A stretch of DNA of 7,024 nucleotides from the NCBI GenBank assembly GCA_002314515.1, contig DCGB01000027.1:4031-11054 (forward strand), in the 5' to 3' direction. This stretch comes from Solobacterium sp. UBA1789. GTDB taxonomy: Bacteria > Bacillota_I > Bacilli_A > Erysipelotrichales > Erysipelotrichaceae. The notes under the pieces are model-generated. The model worked only from the letters and a program-made list of their open reading frames with translations, was not told where the DNA came from and made no database searches. The position numbers and the translations under genes are program-made. Positions 1-7,024 of the stretch are shown in pieces (position 1 is the first letter of the stretch; every line of letters begins with the position of its first letter).

Positions 1-1884
1 CTCATTTTCTGCCAGATTCAGATAACATTCTTCAAATCGTTGTAAGAATTCAGCATTTTCAATAAGTTTAGCAAACAGTTTAATCCGCCGAATATTACCA
101 TTACTATCAATAAAAGGATTGTTGCTTGCAAGGGCATTAATACCAATATCTGCTGTGCCATCAATATCGTAGACAATGAAATGCCATTTACCATCAGAAT
201 TGTCTGATTTGTCCTTCCATACCGCAAAATTATTGATAGCTGAATTATCTAATAGCCAGTCAAAATTATTCAGGTAAAACTCAATGGCAAAGTAATCAAT
301 AAGCTCATCAATATCAAAGCAATCTGAAACCATCTGATAATTGTCATTATCAGAAAGATCTATGTCCTCTAACTTATCCAATAATTCTTCAAATTCATTA
401 GTATCATTTTCATCATTACTGATGATGTCTATACCATCGGCACTATATTTAATAATCATGACATCTTCGCTATTGACATCATAATGCCGAGAGATAAAAG
501 ACTGGTCAATTCTCTCCAATAGCGCGTAAACACCCCAATATTCTCCATTAATATATAATTGAACAAGTTTACTATCCTGATTAAGAACATTCATATCACC
601 AATTAATTTCTGATTGACATAGTCCCTGACTCTTGGGGCAATATCTTCAACACCACTGCAGGATCCAGCTGCTTTTAAAACAAGACTGCTAAGATTATTG
701 CCGAATAATTCAAACAGACCACCATTGTCACCAACAGAATAAACATTAAAACTCTTTTGAACATAGGCACATGAATGGCCACCATGGATACTTATCTCAA
801 TGTCATTGACCGCCTCTTTGTTTCCCTCGACATCATAATATTCGATACAGGCGTCACGACGCCAACCCTTACCTTTCATGCGATAATTAGCTTTATATGT
901 ATGCGGATTATCTGAACTCTGGTCCTTTAACAGATCATAGACCATTCCTTTGACATAAATGCCATTATCATAACCAAATAAATTGTCAGGATCACTTATC
1001 AACGAAAGAATTGGTAGTTCATTATAACCATTTATATTATTACCAATGAAATAAGTTTCCGTTAGCTCCTGGCCATAGTTATCGTCCTGATAGACAACAG
1101 CTCTAAGTACTGTCGCTTTACTGGTAGGCTCTTCATTATAAAAATGCCAATCCAAAGTGGAAATATCTTCTCTAGTAAGAGGATAATTATCTTCATTGCT
1201 CCTATCATAGATATATATTGCTTCGCTATATTTATTCGAATTCTTATCGGGAACAGAACCATCAAGAGTATAGTAAATATCACCATCACCACTTAATTCC
1301 AGATAAAAAGCATCATTATATTTACCGCCACTTACTGATGCTGTTGGTGCAGAAATGGTTGATTGATAATTGCTGATAAATATATTAGCTGCCTCTGGTG
1401 TGGCTATTTCACTGATATACCATTGTTTATTTTCAATGTCCTGACAATACACCTGGCCATCATCCATTGTTGTTATTTCAACCTTGTCACAGACAAAACC
1501 TTTTTCATTTACCAGATAAAGGGTATCTGTATCAGACAAAGAAAAACCACAACTGTCATCACTGATAAAAATCAAAGCATACTCATAGGGGCTTAATTCA
1601 TAGTATTCCAGTTCATACTGGTAAAGATTTTTCTTATTATCGGAAAGATACATGCCATCAAGTGTTATATACCGATCGCTGTTATTATAAAGTTCAATAT
1701 AGTCTTCATAATAACCGGCTGAATTATGAACAATACCAACATTATGGGTACAAACTTCACTAATCCTGATATCCGGACTCTCAATTCGATTCAAAGCCAA
1801 AAAGCATGCCGTCAATAAAAAAATAAAAATACAGACAATTAACCCTGATACCTTGTTTTCTTTTTTTATTGCCAGTTCTTTCAT
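1..1884 (-). CDS. CotH kinase family protein with lamin-tail and chitobiase-C-terminal-like domains (3' end outside window)
   Basis: I translated the minus strand by hand from ATG at 1884 and found 628 uninterrupted codons to the window edge, so the C-terminus is missing. Residues 15-31 form one hydrophobic segment after a Lys-rich start. It contains an L-T-A-C lipobox-like motif with Cys27, but hydrophobic residues continue after the Cys, so a membrane anchor is as likely as a lipoprotein. Residues about 38-165 resemble a lamin-tail domain (RISEV near 40, YIELYNNS near 62). Residues about 180-285 carry YYTLDGSVPD, typical of chitobiase/hexosaminidase C-terminal-like domains. The CotH kinase domain follows: HGGHSCAYVQKSFNVY near 363, YINGEYWGVYALLERID near 443, and YDIDGTADIG near 572, the metal-binding Asp region. 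CotH proteins are atypical kinases; spore CotH phosphorylates coat proteins. This one is probably extracytoplasmic and its substrate cannot be read. No clear Shine-Dalgarno precedes the ATG. The family is secure; the target is unknown. Confidence 0.9.
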   Translation of the reverse strand, partial: MKELAIKKENKVSGLIVCIFIFLLTACFLALNRIESPDIRISEVCTHNVGIVHNSAGYYEDYIELYNNSDRYITLDGMYLSDNKKNLYQYELEYYELSPYEYALIFISDDSCGFSLSDTDTLYLVNEKGFVCDKVEITTMDDGQVYCQDIENKQWYISEIATPEAANIFISNYQSTISAPTASVSGGKYNDAFYLELSGDGDIYYTLDGSVPDKNSNKYSEAIYIYDRSNEDNYPLTREDISTLDWHFYNEEPTSKATVLRAVVYQDDNYGQELTETYFIGNNINGYNELPILSLISDPDNLFGYDNGIYVKGMVYDLLKDQSSDNPHTYKANYRMKGKGWRRDACIEYYDVEGNKEAVNDIEISIHGGHSCAYVQKSFNVYSVGDNGGLFELFGNNLSSLVLKAAGSCSGVEDIAPRVRDYVNQKLIGDMNVLNQDSKLVQLYINGEYWGVYALLERIDQSFISRHYDVNSEDVMIIKYSADGIDIISNDENDTNEFEELLDKLEDIDLSDNDNYQMVSDCFDIDELIDYFAIEFYLNNFDWLLDNSAINNFAVWKDKSDNSDGKWHFIVYDIDGTADIGINALASNNPFIDSNGNIRRIKLFAKLIENAEFLQRFEECYLNLAENE

Positions 1885-1894
1885 ATTTTATATT

Positions 1895-1981
1895 TTACTT
1901 TAATTCATTATTATTGTATAACTCAAAGCAATCTACGATGGCGTTAATGATTGCCTTGACATCTTGCAGATGCCATAATAG
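1895..1981 (-). pseudogene. 3' remnant of an unidentified gene upstream of cotH
   Basis: On the minus strand a short open frame ends at TAA (1897-1895), ten bases before the cotH start. It reads LLWHLQ and then DVKAIINAIVDCFELYN, ending NNNELK. This looks like the amphipathic C-terminal helix of a real protein, and the stretch about 1934-1975 is visibly richer in GC than the A/T-rich bases on either side. A TAA at 1984-1982 closes the frame upstream, and no longer match continues past it in any frame I read. The 10-base spacing to cotH is that of an operon partner. I infer that a gene once preceded cotH and was cut away, leaving its last codons. The family is not recognisable; helices of this kind end many aminotransferases and glycosyltransferases. 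It could also be chance. Confidence 0.45.
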
Positions 1982-1985
1982 TTAT

Positions 1986-3817
1986 ATGCTTTATTTTTTG
2001 ATGACCTACCTTATTTTCTTTTTTGGTTCAGTTACATTATCTTTTTTATCAAAAAGGAAATTTGGCGAAGTATTGCCATTTTCCGTTCTCCTACAGACGC
2101 TACTGTTTTATCTGTTTTCCTTTTTTTCTGATTTAAACATTGGCTTTATCTTAAGTTTAATTCTACCGTTATCCGGTATTTTCATTACAATAATCAACTT
2201 ATTTAAAAGAAACAAAGAACTCCATAAATTAATCTGTACAAGAAGTTTTTTATCTCGCTGTTTCTTTTTGTTTTTGTAGTTTTATATCAATGGGGACGTA
2301 ATCTGAATTTCGTTGATGAATACGCTCATTGGGGTTTCATGGTTAAAGAATCCTTTAATTTAAAACAGTTCTATTGTGTAAATGAATCAGCAATGTACTA
2401 CAACAAAGACTATCCGCCATTTTTCACTATGGTTGAACTCTTCTGGTGCTTTGTTAGAAACGCCTATCAGGAACGTCTGTGTTTTATGGCCTTAAACTTT
2501 GCTGAACTGTCCATGTTTGTCCCGCTTTTTGAAAGTAAAATTGAAACAAAAAAACCTCTGATTATTGCATTACTGCTTGGTATTGGCATCGCAGTTGGCT
2601 ACTCGATTGGTTATACTTATTCTCTGTGTTATAACACTTTCTTTTATAATTGCATCTATATCGATTGGCCTTTAGCTTATTTGTTAGGTTTTTTGTTTGT
2701 CTATATTTTTTATCGGAAGAACGACAATTGGGATTACTTATTTATGACAATTGGTTTGTCTTCCTTAATAATGACAAAACAGATTTCCTTAGCCTTTGTA
2801 TTATTGATTACTACCTATCTTTTGGTCGATAAAGTTTTAAATAAACACATTAGAAAAAAGAATATTTTTCTGTTTATTGTAATGATTATCATTCCTCTAT
2901 TGCTCTCATATTCCTGGTCGAGTCTGATTTCTTCTTATGGTATCGAATCTAAATTTAACGTTTCTGAAATCAACTTTCTTTTTCCAGTAGATTATTTCAA
3001 GGGCACTCTGGATTATCTGCAGCCAGAAACCGTTGATAATTTTGTCAATGCGCTTTTCCATAATGGCATTATCTCCTGGCCAATAAAAATCAGTTATGCT
3101 GCCTTCATGGTAGTCATTCCGCTACTAATTACTTTGGCCGATTATGATAATCTAAAAAAATCACTAACAATCGCCATCATGTATCTAGGCGGTGGATTAG
3201 GTTATGCCTATGCTATGCTGTTGTCCTATATCTACCTGTTTGGTTATTCGGAAGGTCCAACAATTACCATGTTTGACCGTTATATGTTAATTTATGTACT
3301 CGCTGGATTCTTTATTCTTTATAGTTTATTTGCACCAAAAGTTAAGGATTCATATAAAAATGTCATTATTATGGGCGTTGTTGTTTGTGCCTTCATCAGA
3401 CCAGGGACCATAATGGTTAGCCAGCCACAATTACAACATGATAGCCAATATGATGAAGTCTTCAGTATGATAGAAAAGTACGATTCAATGATAGAAGACG
3501 ATGAAAAAGTCCTGGTTATTTCACAAAGAAGTCCAGAAAAACGGGCAGCCATTCGTTATTATTTATCAGACAATGAAGGCAAATATACCTTCGTTGATTT
3601 AACCTATGCCGCCGACAACAACTACGATGACGGCGTTCCAACCTGGGATGATGAATATCAGGAAATGTTATGGGAATATGACTATATCTTCATTTCTGAC
3701 TATGACGAAACCTTCTACAATCATTTCTGGTATGCAGACTTTACTATTCTGGAAAATCATTATTACAAAATCAATAAAGAAAATCTTTACGATATTTATT
3801 TTGAAAGAATTGACTAA
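1986..3817 (+). pseudogene. GT-C-like polytopic membrane glycosyltransferase, split by a -1 frame change
   Basis: Two overlapping frames together make one protein of about 610 residues. The first runs from ATG 1986 (alternatives: ATG 1938, ATG 2001) to TAG 2277-2279 and encodes membrane helices, including FGEVLPFSVLLQTLLFYLF. The second is open from 2228 (after TAA 2225-2227) to TAA 3815-3817. It begins with a helix (FFISLFLFVFVVLYQW), followed by FVDEYAHWGFMVKESF, then KDYPPFF, many more helices, FDRYMLIYVL near 3272, and a soluble C-terminal domain from about 3420. An acidic DE pair in the first outer loop, DYPP and a late RY motif are what I expect of GT-C enzymes, which transfer sugars from polyprenyl-phosphate donors outside the membrane. 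The ATG at 2339 falls inside the DEYAHWGFM motif, so it is not the natural start. No start codon has a good ribosome site. The gene is either broken by one lost base, read by frameshifting, or misassembled. The exact substrate is unknown. Confidence 0.72.
2246..2252 (+). other. T_TTT_TTA heptamer at the frame change in the GT-C gene
   Basis: The overlap between the two frames of the GT-C gene spans 2228-2279. In the upstream frame the codons here are AGT TTT TTA, which gives T_TTT_TTA, a canonical X_XXY_YYZ slippery site in the correct register. A -1 slip would continue as ISLFLFVFVVLYQW into the DEYAHW motif. It is the only such heptamer I found in the overlap. I see no convincing stimulatory hairpin just downstream and no strong upstream Shine-Dalgarno-like stimulator. 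The same six-T run is also a natural place for loss of one T: seven Ts would restore a single frame reading TRSFFISLFL. Confidence 0.5.
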
Positions 3818-3849
3818 AAGAACAGATGTTCATTACATCTGTTCTTTTT
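3816..3849. terminator. Bidirectional rho-independent terminator between convergent genes
   Basis: AAAAGAACAGATG (3816-3828) pairs perfectly with CATCTGTTCTTTT (3836-3848) around a seven-base loop, TTCATTA. The stem overlaps the TAA stop of the plus-strand GT-C gene and ends two bases before the stop of the minus-strand MBOAT gene. On the plus strand the stem ends in a five-T run. On the minus strand the opposite arm supplies four Ts, followed by AGTC. Its place between convergent genes indicates that it ends transcription in both directions, more convincingly for the plus strand. The core is only moderately GC-rich, so its strength is uncertain. Confidence 0.85.
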
Positions 3850-3850
3850 A

Positions 3851-5236
3851 CTAATACTGGAAATACAAGAACGGCGTATAACTGCTGTTGATCAGGAAGA
3901 TAACACAGGTAATCAGTATCAGCACCAATACTGCATCAACTACAATTCCCGTAATAACATTGTTATTTAACTTATCATAAACAAACTTAAATAAAGGTGT
4001 ACTCAATACAACAGCTGCCAACAGATAAGGCAATAAATACAGGAAGCTCAAGCCATCTAGAAACTCGATTGTTATAATAGGCAAACCACTAAACATTGTT
4101 TTAATAAAGACAAAGACCTGTTCAGCTGAAGTACAGTTAAAAATTACCCAACCCACAACAATAAGAACAATGCTATAGATATTTCTAATGACATATGCTT
4201 TTTTTAAGATCTTCAGCAGGAATAGCTTTTCAACAATCAGAATCAGGCAGTAATAAAGACCCCAAATAATATAGTTATAGGCAGCTCCATGCCATAAACC
4301 GGTTAAAGCCCATACAACAAAGAGATTAAACAACCATCTCAATTTGCCAACCCGATTACCACCCATTGGAATATAAATGTAATCTCTGAACCAGGTGCTT
4401 AAGGAAATATGCCATCTACGCCAGAAATCAGTAATAGAAGAAGCGATATATGGATAATTGAAGTTTTCTGCACTCTTGAATCCAAAAATATTAGCTAAAC
4501 CGATTGCCATATCACTATATCCGGCAAAATCAAAGAATAACTGTAAGGAGTATGAAATAGCTCCCAGCCAGCAGATTGCCGCTGAATACTCATCCATTGG
4601 CAGATCTCTAAAAACATAATCCGAAATAATAGCCAGATTGTTGGCAATCAATACTTTTTTACCTAGCCCAATGATAAAGCGACGCAGGCCATTAGCTATA
4701 TCCAATAAATTATATTTGCGATTAACGAATTGTTCACGCATAAACTTATATCTCTGCAATGGTCCTGATAAAACAAACGGGAAAAACAGAAGATAAAGAA
4801 TAACATTGAAAGGATTCATATCGGCTTTTGTCTCGTTTTTATAGACATCCGTCAAATAAGAAATGATATTAAAAGTATAAAAGCTGATACCCAAAGGCAG
4901 ACCGGCAATATTAACACTTAGGCCGGAATTGATTATCTGCAAAAAGAATCCTGCATATTTGTAATAAATCAGGGCGCCAATTACTGTCACCAGAGAAAAA
5001 ATATAGGCAATAGTTTTAATGGTTTTTTCAGTATTGTAAATAATTACTGCCATCAGGAAAGCAAATAAGGCTTCAATAAGAATAATCAGAATCAGTTTAT
5101 AGTCAGTCCAGCAATAGAAAATAATTGAAACTGCTAATAAAACAGCATTTTTACCAATCCTAAAAGGAATAAGATAGTAGGCAACGATGCTTATTGTCAA
5201 GAAACAGAGAAGAAAAGCAAAACTATTAAATAACAT
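3851..5236 (-). CDS. MBOAT family membrane O-acyltransferase (AlgI/DltB-like)
   Basis: This is a complete 461-residue protein, the usual length for AlgI-type MBOAT enzymes, which carry acyl groups through the membrane for attachment to extracellular glycans. It opens with the family's typical N-terminus (FNSFAFLLCFLTIS) and ends with the equally typical SSYTPFLYFQY, so neither end is truncated. Visible family motifs are LSGPLQRYKF near 157, FDFAGYSDMAIGLANIFGF near 236, DFWRRWHISLSTWFRDYIYI with His276, and LTGLWHGAAYN with His316, the expected catalytic histidine in the membrane core. About ten to twelve hydrophobic segments cover the chain. It starts two bases after the stop of the DHHW gene and has a strong ribosome site inside that gene's end, so the two are translated together. 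The acyl group is probably acetyl, by analogy with AlgI. The glycan acceptor is unknown. Confidence 0.95.
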   Translation of the reverse strand: MLFNSFAFLLCFLTISIVAYYLIPFRIGKNAVLLAVSIIFYCWTDYKLILIILIEALFAFLMAVIIYNTEKTIKTIAYIFSLVTVIGALIYYKYAGFFLQIINSGLSVNIAGLPLGISFYTFNIISYLTDVYKNETKADMNPFNVILYLLFFPFVLSGPLQRYKFMREQFVNRKYNLLDIANGLRRFIIGLGKKVLIANNLAIISDYVFRDLPMDEYSAAICWLGAISYSLQLFFDFAGYSDMAIGLANIFGFKSAENFNYPYIASSITDFWRRWHISLSTWFRDYIYIPMGGNRVGKLRWLFNLFVVWALTGLWHGAAYNYIIWGLYYCLILIVEKLFLLKILKKAYVIRNIYSIVLIVVGWVIFNCTSAEQVFVFIKTMFSGLPIITIEFLDGLSFLYLLPYLLAAVVLSTPLFKFVYDKLNNNVITGIVVDAVLVLILITCVIFLINSSYTPFLYFQY

Positions 5237-5238
5237 CC

Positions 5239-6504
5239 TTATTTCCCCTCCCTGTGTAAATTGAAGCTATCATAAGTATCTTCATAGAAATAATTTTCTG
5301 CCGTATACATAAACAGAATATTGTCAATATCATGCTCGGCAACAAACTTATCAATATCAAAGTACTTGCCGCCATTTATACGCCAGCGATAATTAATTGG
5401 CTGAACAAAATAGATATCAGAAAAATGCTGGCACAATAATGGTTCAATAGCGCTGGCATAAGAATCACCAATTATCAGCAGACTTTCCTTTTCTGGATAT
5501 GATGTTACGAAATGTTCATTATAGTGATTATTATCACCCAAAATATCATAATAATATCCACTCTTATTTGCTGATAAATATTCATCAACATTGTTCATGT
5601 TGTAGACAGGAACTTCATCGATATCGTTTTCATATACTTTATAGTCTTTTAAATCAAAAGTGTAATAGTAGAATGGCTCTTTATCAAGGATATAACCGGT
5701 TCTCGATCCCATTGTGCCCTGCCATAGCAGTTCATCATTAGATGTTACAATCTCATTTGGTTTTAATACTTCTTCCTGACCATCAAAAATTAAATTCATG
5801 ATATCCAGATAACCCTGATAACTACCGGCATAATTCCAGTGGTGATCCTGCTGATAGAAATAGCGCTCATAATCTTCGATACTACTAAGCTCTAATCGAC
5901 CATGCTTAACTTTTAGAGCTTCAGAAAAAAGCTGATAATACATTGGGCCATAGGACTTAATGCCCTTTTCTTCATCATCAAAAAATGCTGTTTCATGAAC
6001 CTGGGTTGGATAATAAACATAGATATTAATATCCGGATAATCTTCCTGCAGTTTATTGATATCCTCAGCTTTCTGGAGATATCTTTCCTTATAGTCTTCG
6101 TTTTCTTCTATTAATCCCAATATGATATAGTTTGTCGTACCAACCTGATACAGGCCGGAGTCGGCAACCGGATTCAATTGAACCGCCTGATTTCCAGCGC
6201 CTCTTAGGAAACTGGCAATATTCTGATCTGTTTTCTTTTTTAACTTAACAGCCTCATAGCGATAGATAAACTGGTCTTTAAAAGCATCCTCCAGCTTATC
6301 CTGAAAACTGTTATCAAAAAATGAGGTATCTTCAATATCAATAAAAGTCTCCAGATTACGATTTTCAATTAAAGAAACCTCTTCAACTGGCTTGTATTTA
6401 TAAATATAGATGGCAAGATAAGAAAGTCCGACCACAAATAACAAAATAAATATAAGTCCTCTAATATATTGCAGAACTTTATTGATTTTTTTAAGCATCT
6501 CCAT
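5239..6504 (-). CDS. Membrane-anchored SGNH-like 'DHHW' protein, partner of the MBOAT
   Basis: This complete protein has 421 residues. Lys residues near the start are followed by one transmembrane helix (about 16-35), so the rest should face outside the cell. The motif DHHWNYAGSYQGY places Asp220 and His222 in the D-x-H-W arrangement of AlgJ/AlgX-like SGNH enzymes. LLIIGDSYASAIEPLL places a candidate nucleophile, Ser348, in a G-D-S-Y block. The order, Asp-His before Ser, matches the AlgX/AlgJ type rather than ordinary GDSL hydrolases, so all three expected catalytic residues are present. Such proteins take an acyl group delivered by an MBOAT and attach it to an extracellular polysaccharide. 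The MBOAT gene follows directly, two bases downstream, which supports this role. A second ATG two codons later (6498) is possible. Function as a transferase rather than an esterase is inferred from context. Confidence 0.9.
   Translation of the reverse strand: MEMLKKINKVLQYIRGLIFILLFVVGLSYLAIYIYKYKPVEEVSLIENRNLETFIDIEDTSFFDNSFQDKLEDAFKDQFIYRYEAVKLKKKTDQNIASFLRGAGNQAVQLNPVADSGLYQVGTTNYIILGLIEENEDYKERYLQKAEDINKLQEDYPDINIYVYYPTQVHETAFFDDEEKGIKSYGPMYYQLFSEALKVKHGRLELSSIEDYERYFYQQDHHWNYAGSYQGYLDIMNLIFDGQEEVLKPNEIVTSNDELLWQGTMGSRTGYILDKEPFYYYTFDLKDYKVYENDIDEVPVYNMNNVDEYLSANKSGYYYDILGDNNHYNEHFVTSYPEKESLLIIGDSYASAIEPLLCQHFSDIYFVQPINYRWRINGGKYFDIDKFVAEHDIDNILFMYTAENYFYEDTYDSFNLHREGK
5245..5253 (-). promoter_or_regulatory. 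Ribosome binding site for the MBOAT gene
   Basis: On the minus strand this reads AGGGAGGGG, a strong Shine-Dalgarno sequence eight bases before the ATG at 5236. It lies within the last codons of the DHHW gene. This fixes the MBOAT start and suggests translational coupling. Confidence 0.85.
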
Positions 6505-6517
6505 AACTGTGCCTTAT

Positions 6518-6522
6518 CTCCT
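6518..6522 (-). promoter_or_regulatory. Ribosome binding site for the DHHW gene
   Basis: AGGAG on the minus strand lies 13 bases before the ATG at 6504, rather far. A following AAGG is seven bases from the ATG and may share the role. It sits in the short gap after the GT2 stop codon (6528-6530), which supports a shared transcript. Confidence 0.6.
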
Positions 6523-6527
6523 AAAGC

Positions 6528-7024
6528 TTATTTTGTATTATTGATCCAATCGTTGACATAAAGTTCGTGATTCTTTTTATCAAGATTTGCATTATGATCC
6601 AGAATCAGGCCAATGGCAATACATAAGAAGGCAATAATAAATAAAGATGAAGCCAATACAGCACTTGGAAGTTTTGTAATGAAATGGGTTTTGCCAAATT
6701 CCACTAAAACTGGAATACCAAACAGCAGACCCAATACTGCAAATACGGCAGCCACAATTGTAAAGAAAAATAACGGACGATAATTCTTATACATGTCAAA
6801 TAAAGTAACCAGGACCTTAAATCCATCAGAGAAGGTATTAAGTTTTGATTCTGAACCCTCAGGACGATCGCGATATACAATAGGCAATTCCTTAATATTG
6901 TAACGATAGACCAAAGAAGTAATAGTCAGCTCAGTTTCAATCTGAAAACCTGGTGACATAATGGCATTTGTTTTAACAAACTTCTTAGAAAAAGCACGAT
7001 AGCCAGTCATAATATCGTTTATGT
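6528..7024 (-). CDS. GT2 family glycosyltransferase, C-terminal part (polyprenyl-phosphate sugar synthase type; 5' end outside window)
   Basis: The frame stays open to the right edge: the codons before the ATG at 7010 read INDI, directly joined to MTGYRAFSK. The ATG is therefore internal and the catalytic N-terminal half lies outside. The visible part matches the end of dolichol-phosphate-mannose-synthase-like GT2 enzymes: a TGYRAFS block, SPGFQIETELTI, LPIVYRDRPEGSESKLNTF, then DGFKVL. Two transmembrane helices follow (about 6770-6695 and 6665-6600) and then a short polar tail. Enzymes of this type transfer a sugar from a nucleotide donor to a polyprenyl phosphate on the cytoplasmic face. 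It is the first visible gene of the operon, 23 bases ahead of the DHHW gene, so the sugar it activates may go to the glycan that is later acylated. The sugar cannot be read from this part. Confidence 0.9.
   Translation of the reverse strand, partial: INDIMTGYRAFSKKFVKTNAIMSPGFQIETELTITSLVYRYNIKELPIVYRDRPEGSESKLNTFSDGFKVLVTLFDMYKNYRPLFFFTIVAAVFAVLGLLFGIPVLVEFGKTHFITKLPSAVLASSLFIIAFLCIAIGLILDHNANLDKKNHELYVNDWINNTK

Noticed and set aside
1062..1596. Small open frames within the cotH region on both strands
   Set aside because: They lie over a long, well-conserved CotH domain frame, have no ribosome sites and are of odd composition.
1869..1937. TTG at 1869 as the start of the GT-C gene
   Set aside because: It lies inside the cotH coding region on the other strand, has no ribosome site, and the residues from 1938 to 1985 read as the antisense of the presumed remnant rather than as a membrane protein.
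1956..1988. TTGACA at 1956-1961 as a -35 box for the plus-strand gene
   Set aside because: The best -10-like match, CATAAT (1974-1979), is only 12 bases away, and at 17 bases the sequence is TAGTTA. The TTGACA also lies inside the presumed minus-strand coding remnant, so it is probably chance.
2339..3817. A stand-alone 492-residue membrane protein starting at ATG 2339
   Set aside because: The same frame is open from 2228 and encodes a helix plus the FVDEYAH part of a conserved motif directly before this ATG. There is no ribosome site before 2339. It is the downstream part of a split gene.
2650..3854. Small open frames (about 60-82 residues) on both strands overlapping the GT-C gene
   Set aside because: They overlap a recognisable membrane protein frame and have no independent signal or family resemblance.
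5499..5741. An 80-codon plus-strand frame within the DHHW gene
   Set aside because: It is antisense to a gene with clear catalytic motifs, is rich in His and Tyr as antisense readings often are, and has no ribosome site.
1..7024. CRISPR arrays, tRNA or rRNA genes, insertion sequences or transposases
   Set aside because: I looked for regular direct repeats, tRNA-like folds, terminal inverted repeats and transposase motifs and saw none. The only clear inverted repeat is the terminator at 3816-3849.

Overview
The window is AT-rich DNA whose proteins look like those of a low-GC Gram-positive bacterium (Bacillota). The Lys/Asn/Tyr/Ile-rich proteins, the purine-rich Shine-Dalgarno sites before two genes and the family types all fit this. 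An Erysipelotrichia-like gut or oral organism is a guess from the style of the sequence only. Every recognisable gene belongs to the cell surface: membrane glycosyltransferases, a polysaccharide O-acylation pair and a secreted CotH-type kinase.

Layout. (1) Positions 1-1884, minus strand: a large CotH kinase family protein with an N-terminal anchor, a lamin-tail-like domain, a chitobiase-C-terminal-like domain and a CotH kinase domain. It is open at the left edge, so its C-terminus is missing. (2) Positions 1885-1985: a scar-like junction between two divergent genes. It holds the last 28 codons of what looks like a lost gene that once preceded cotH. (3) Positions 1986-3817, plus strand: a polytopic GT-C-like glycosyltransferase split by a -1 frame change near 2246-2252. 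The downstream ATG at 2339 lies inside the conserved DExxHW region, so a 492-residue protein starting there would not be the true gene. (4) Positions 3816-3849: a perfect 13-bp hairpin between convergent genes, probably a bidirectional terminator. (5) Positions 3851-7024, minus strand: a tight three-gene operon, transcribed from right to left. It encodes the C-terminal part of a GT2 glycosyltransferase with two membrane helices (open at the right edge), a membrane-anchored SGNH-like 'DHHW' acetyltransferase-type protein, and a complete MBOAT O-acyltransferase of the AlgI type.

How they may work together (inference). The GT2 enzyme is of the kind that loads a sugar onto a polyprenyl-phosphate carrier. 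GT-C enzymes use such carriers on the outer face of the membrane. The MBOAT moves acyl groups across the membrane and the DHHW protein places them on an extracellular glycan, as AlgI with AlgJ/AlgX do for alginate. The most noteworthy signal is the split GT-C gene. Its overlap contains a canonical T_TTT_TTA slippery heptamer in exactly the register needed for -1 frameshifting, but a single lost T in a homopolymer explains it equally well or better.
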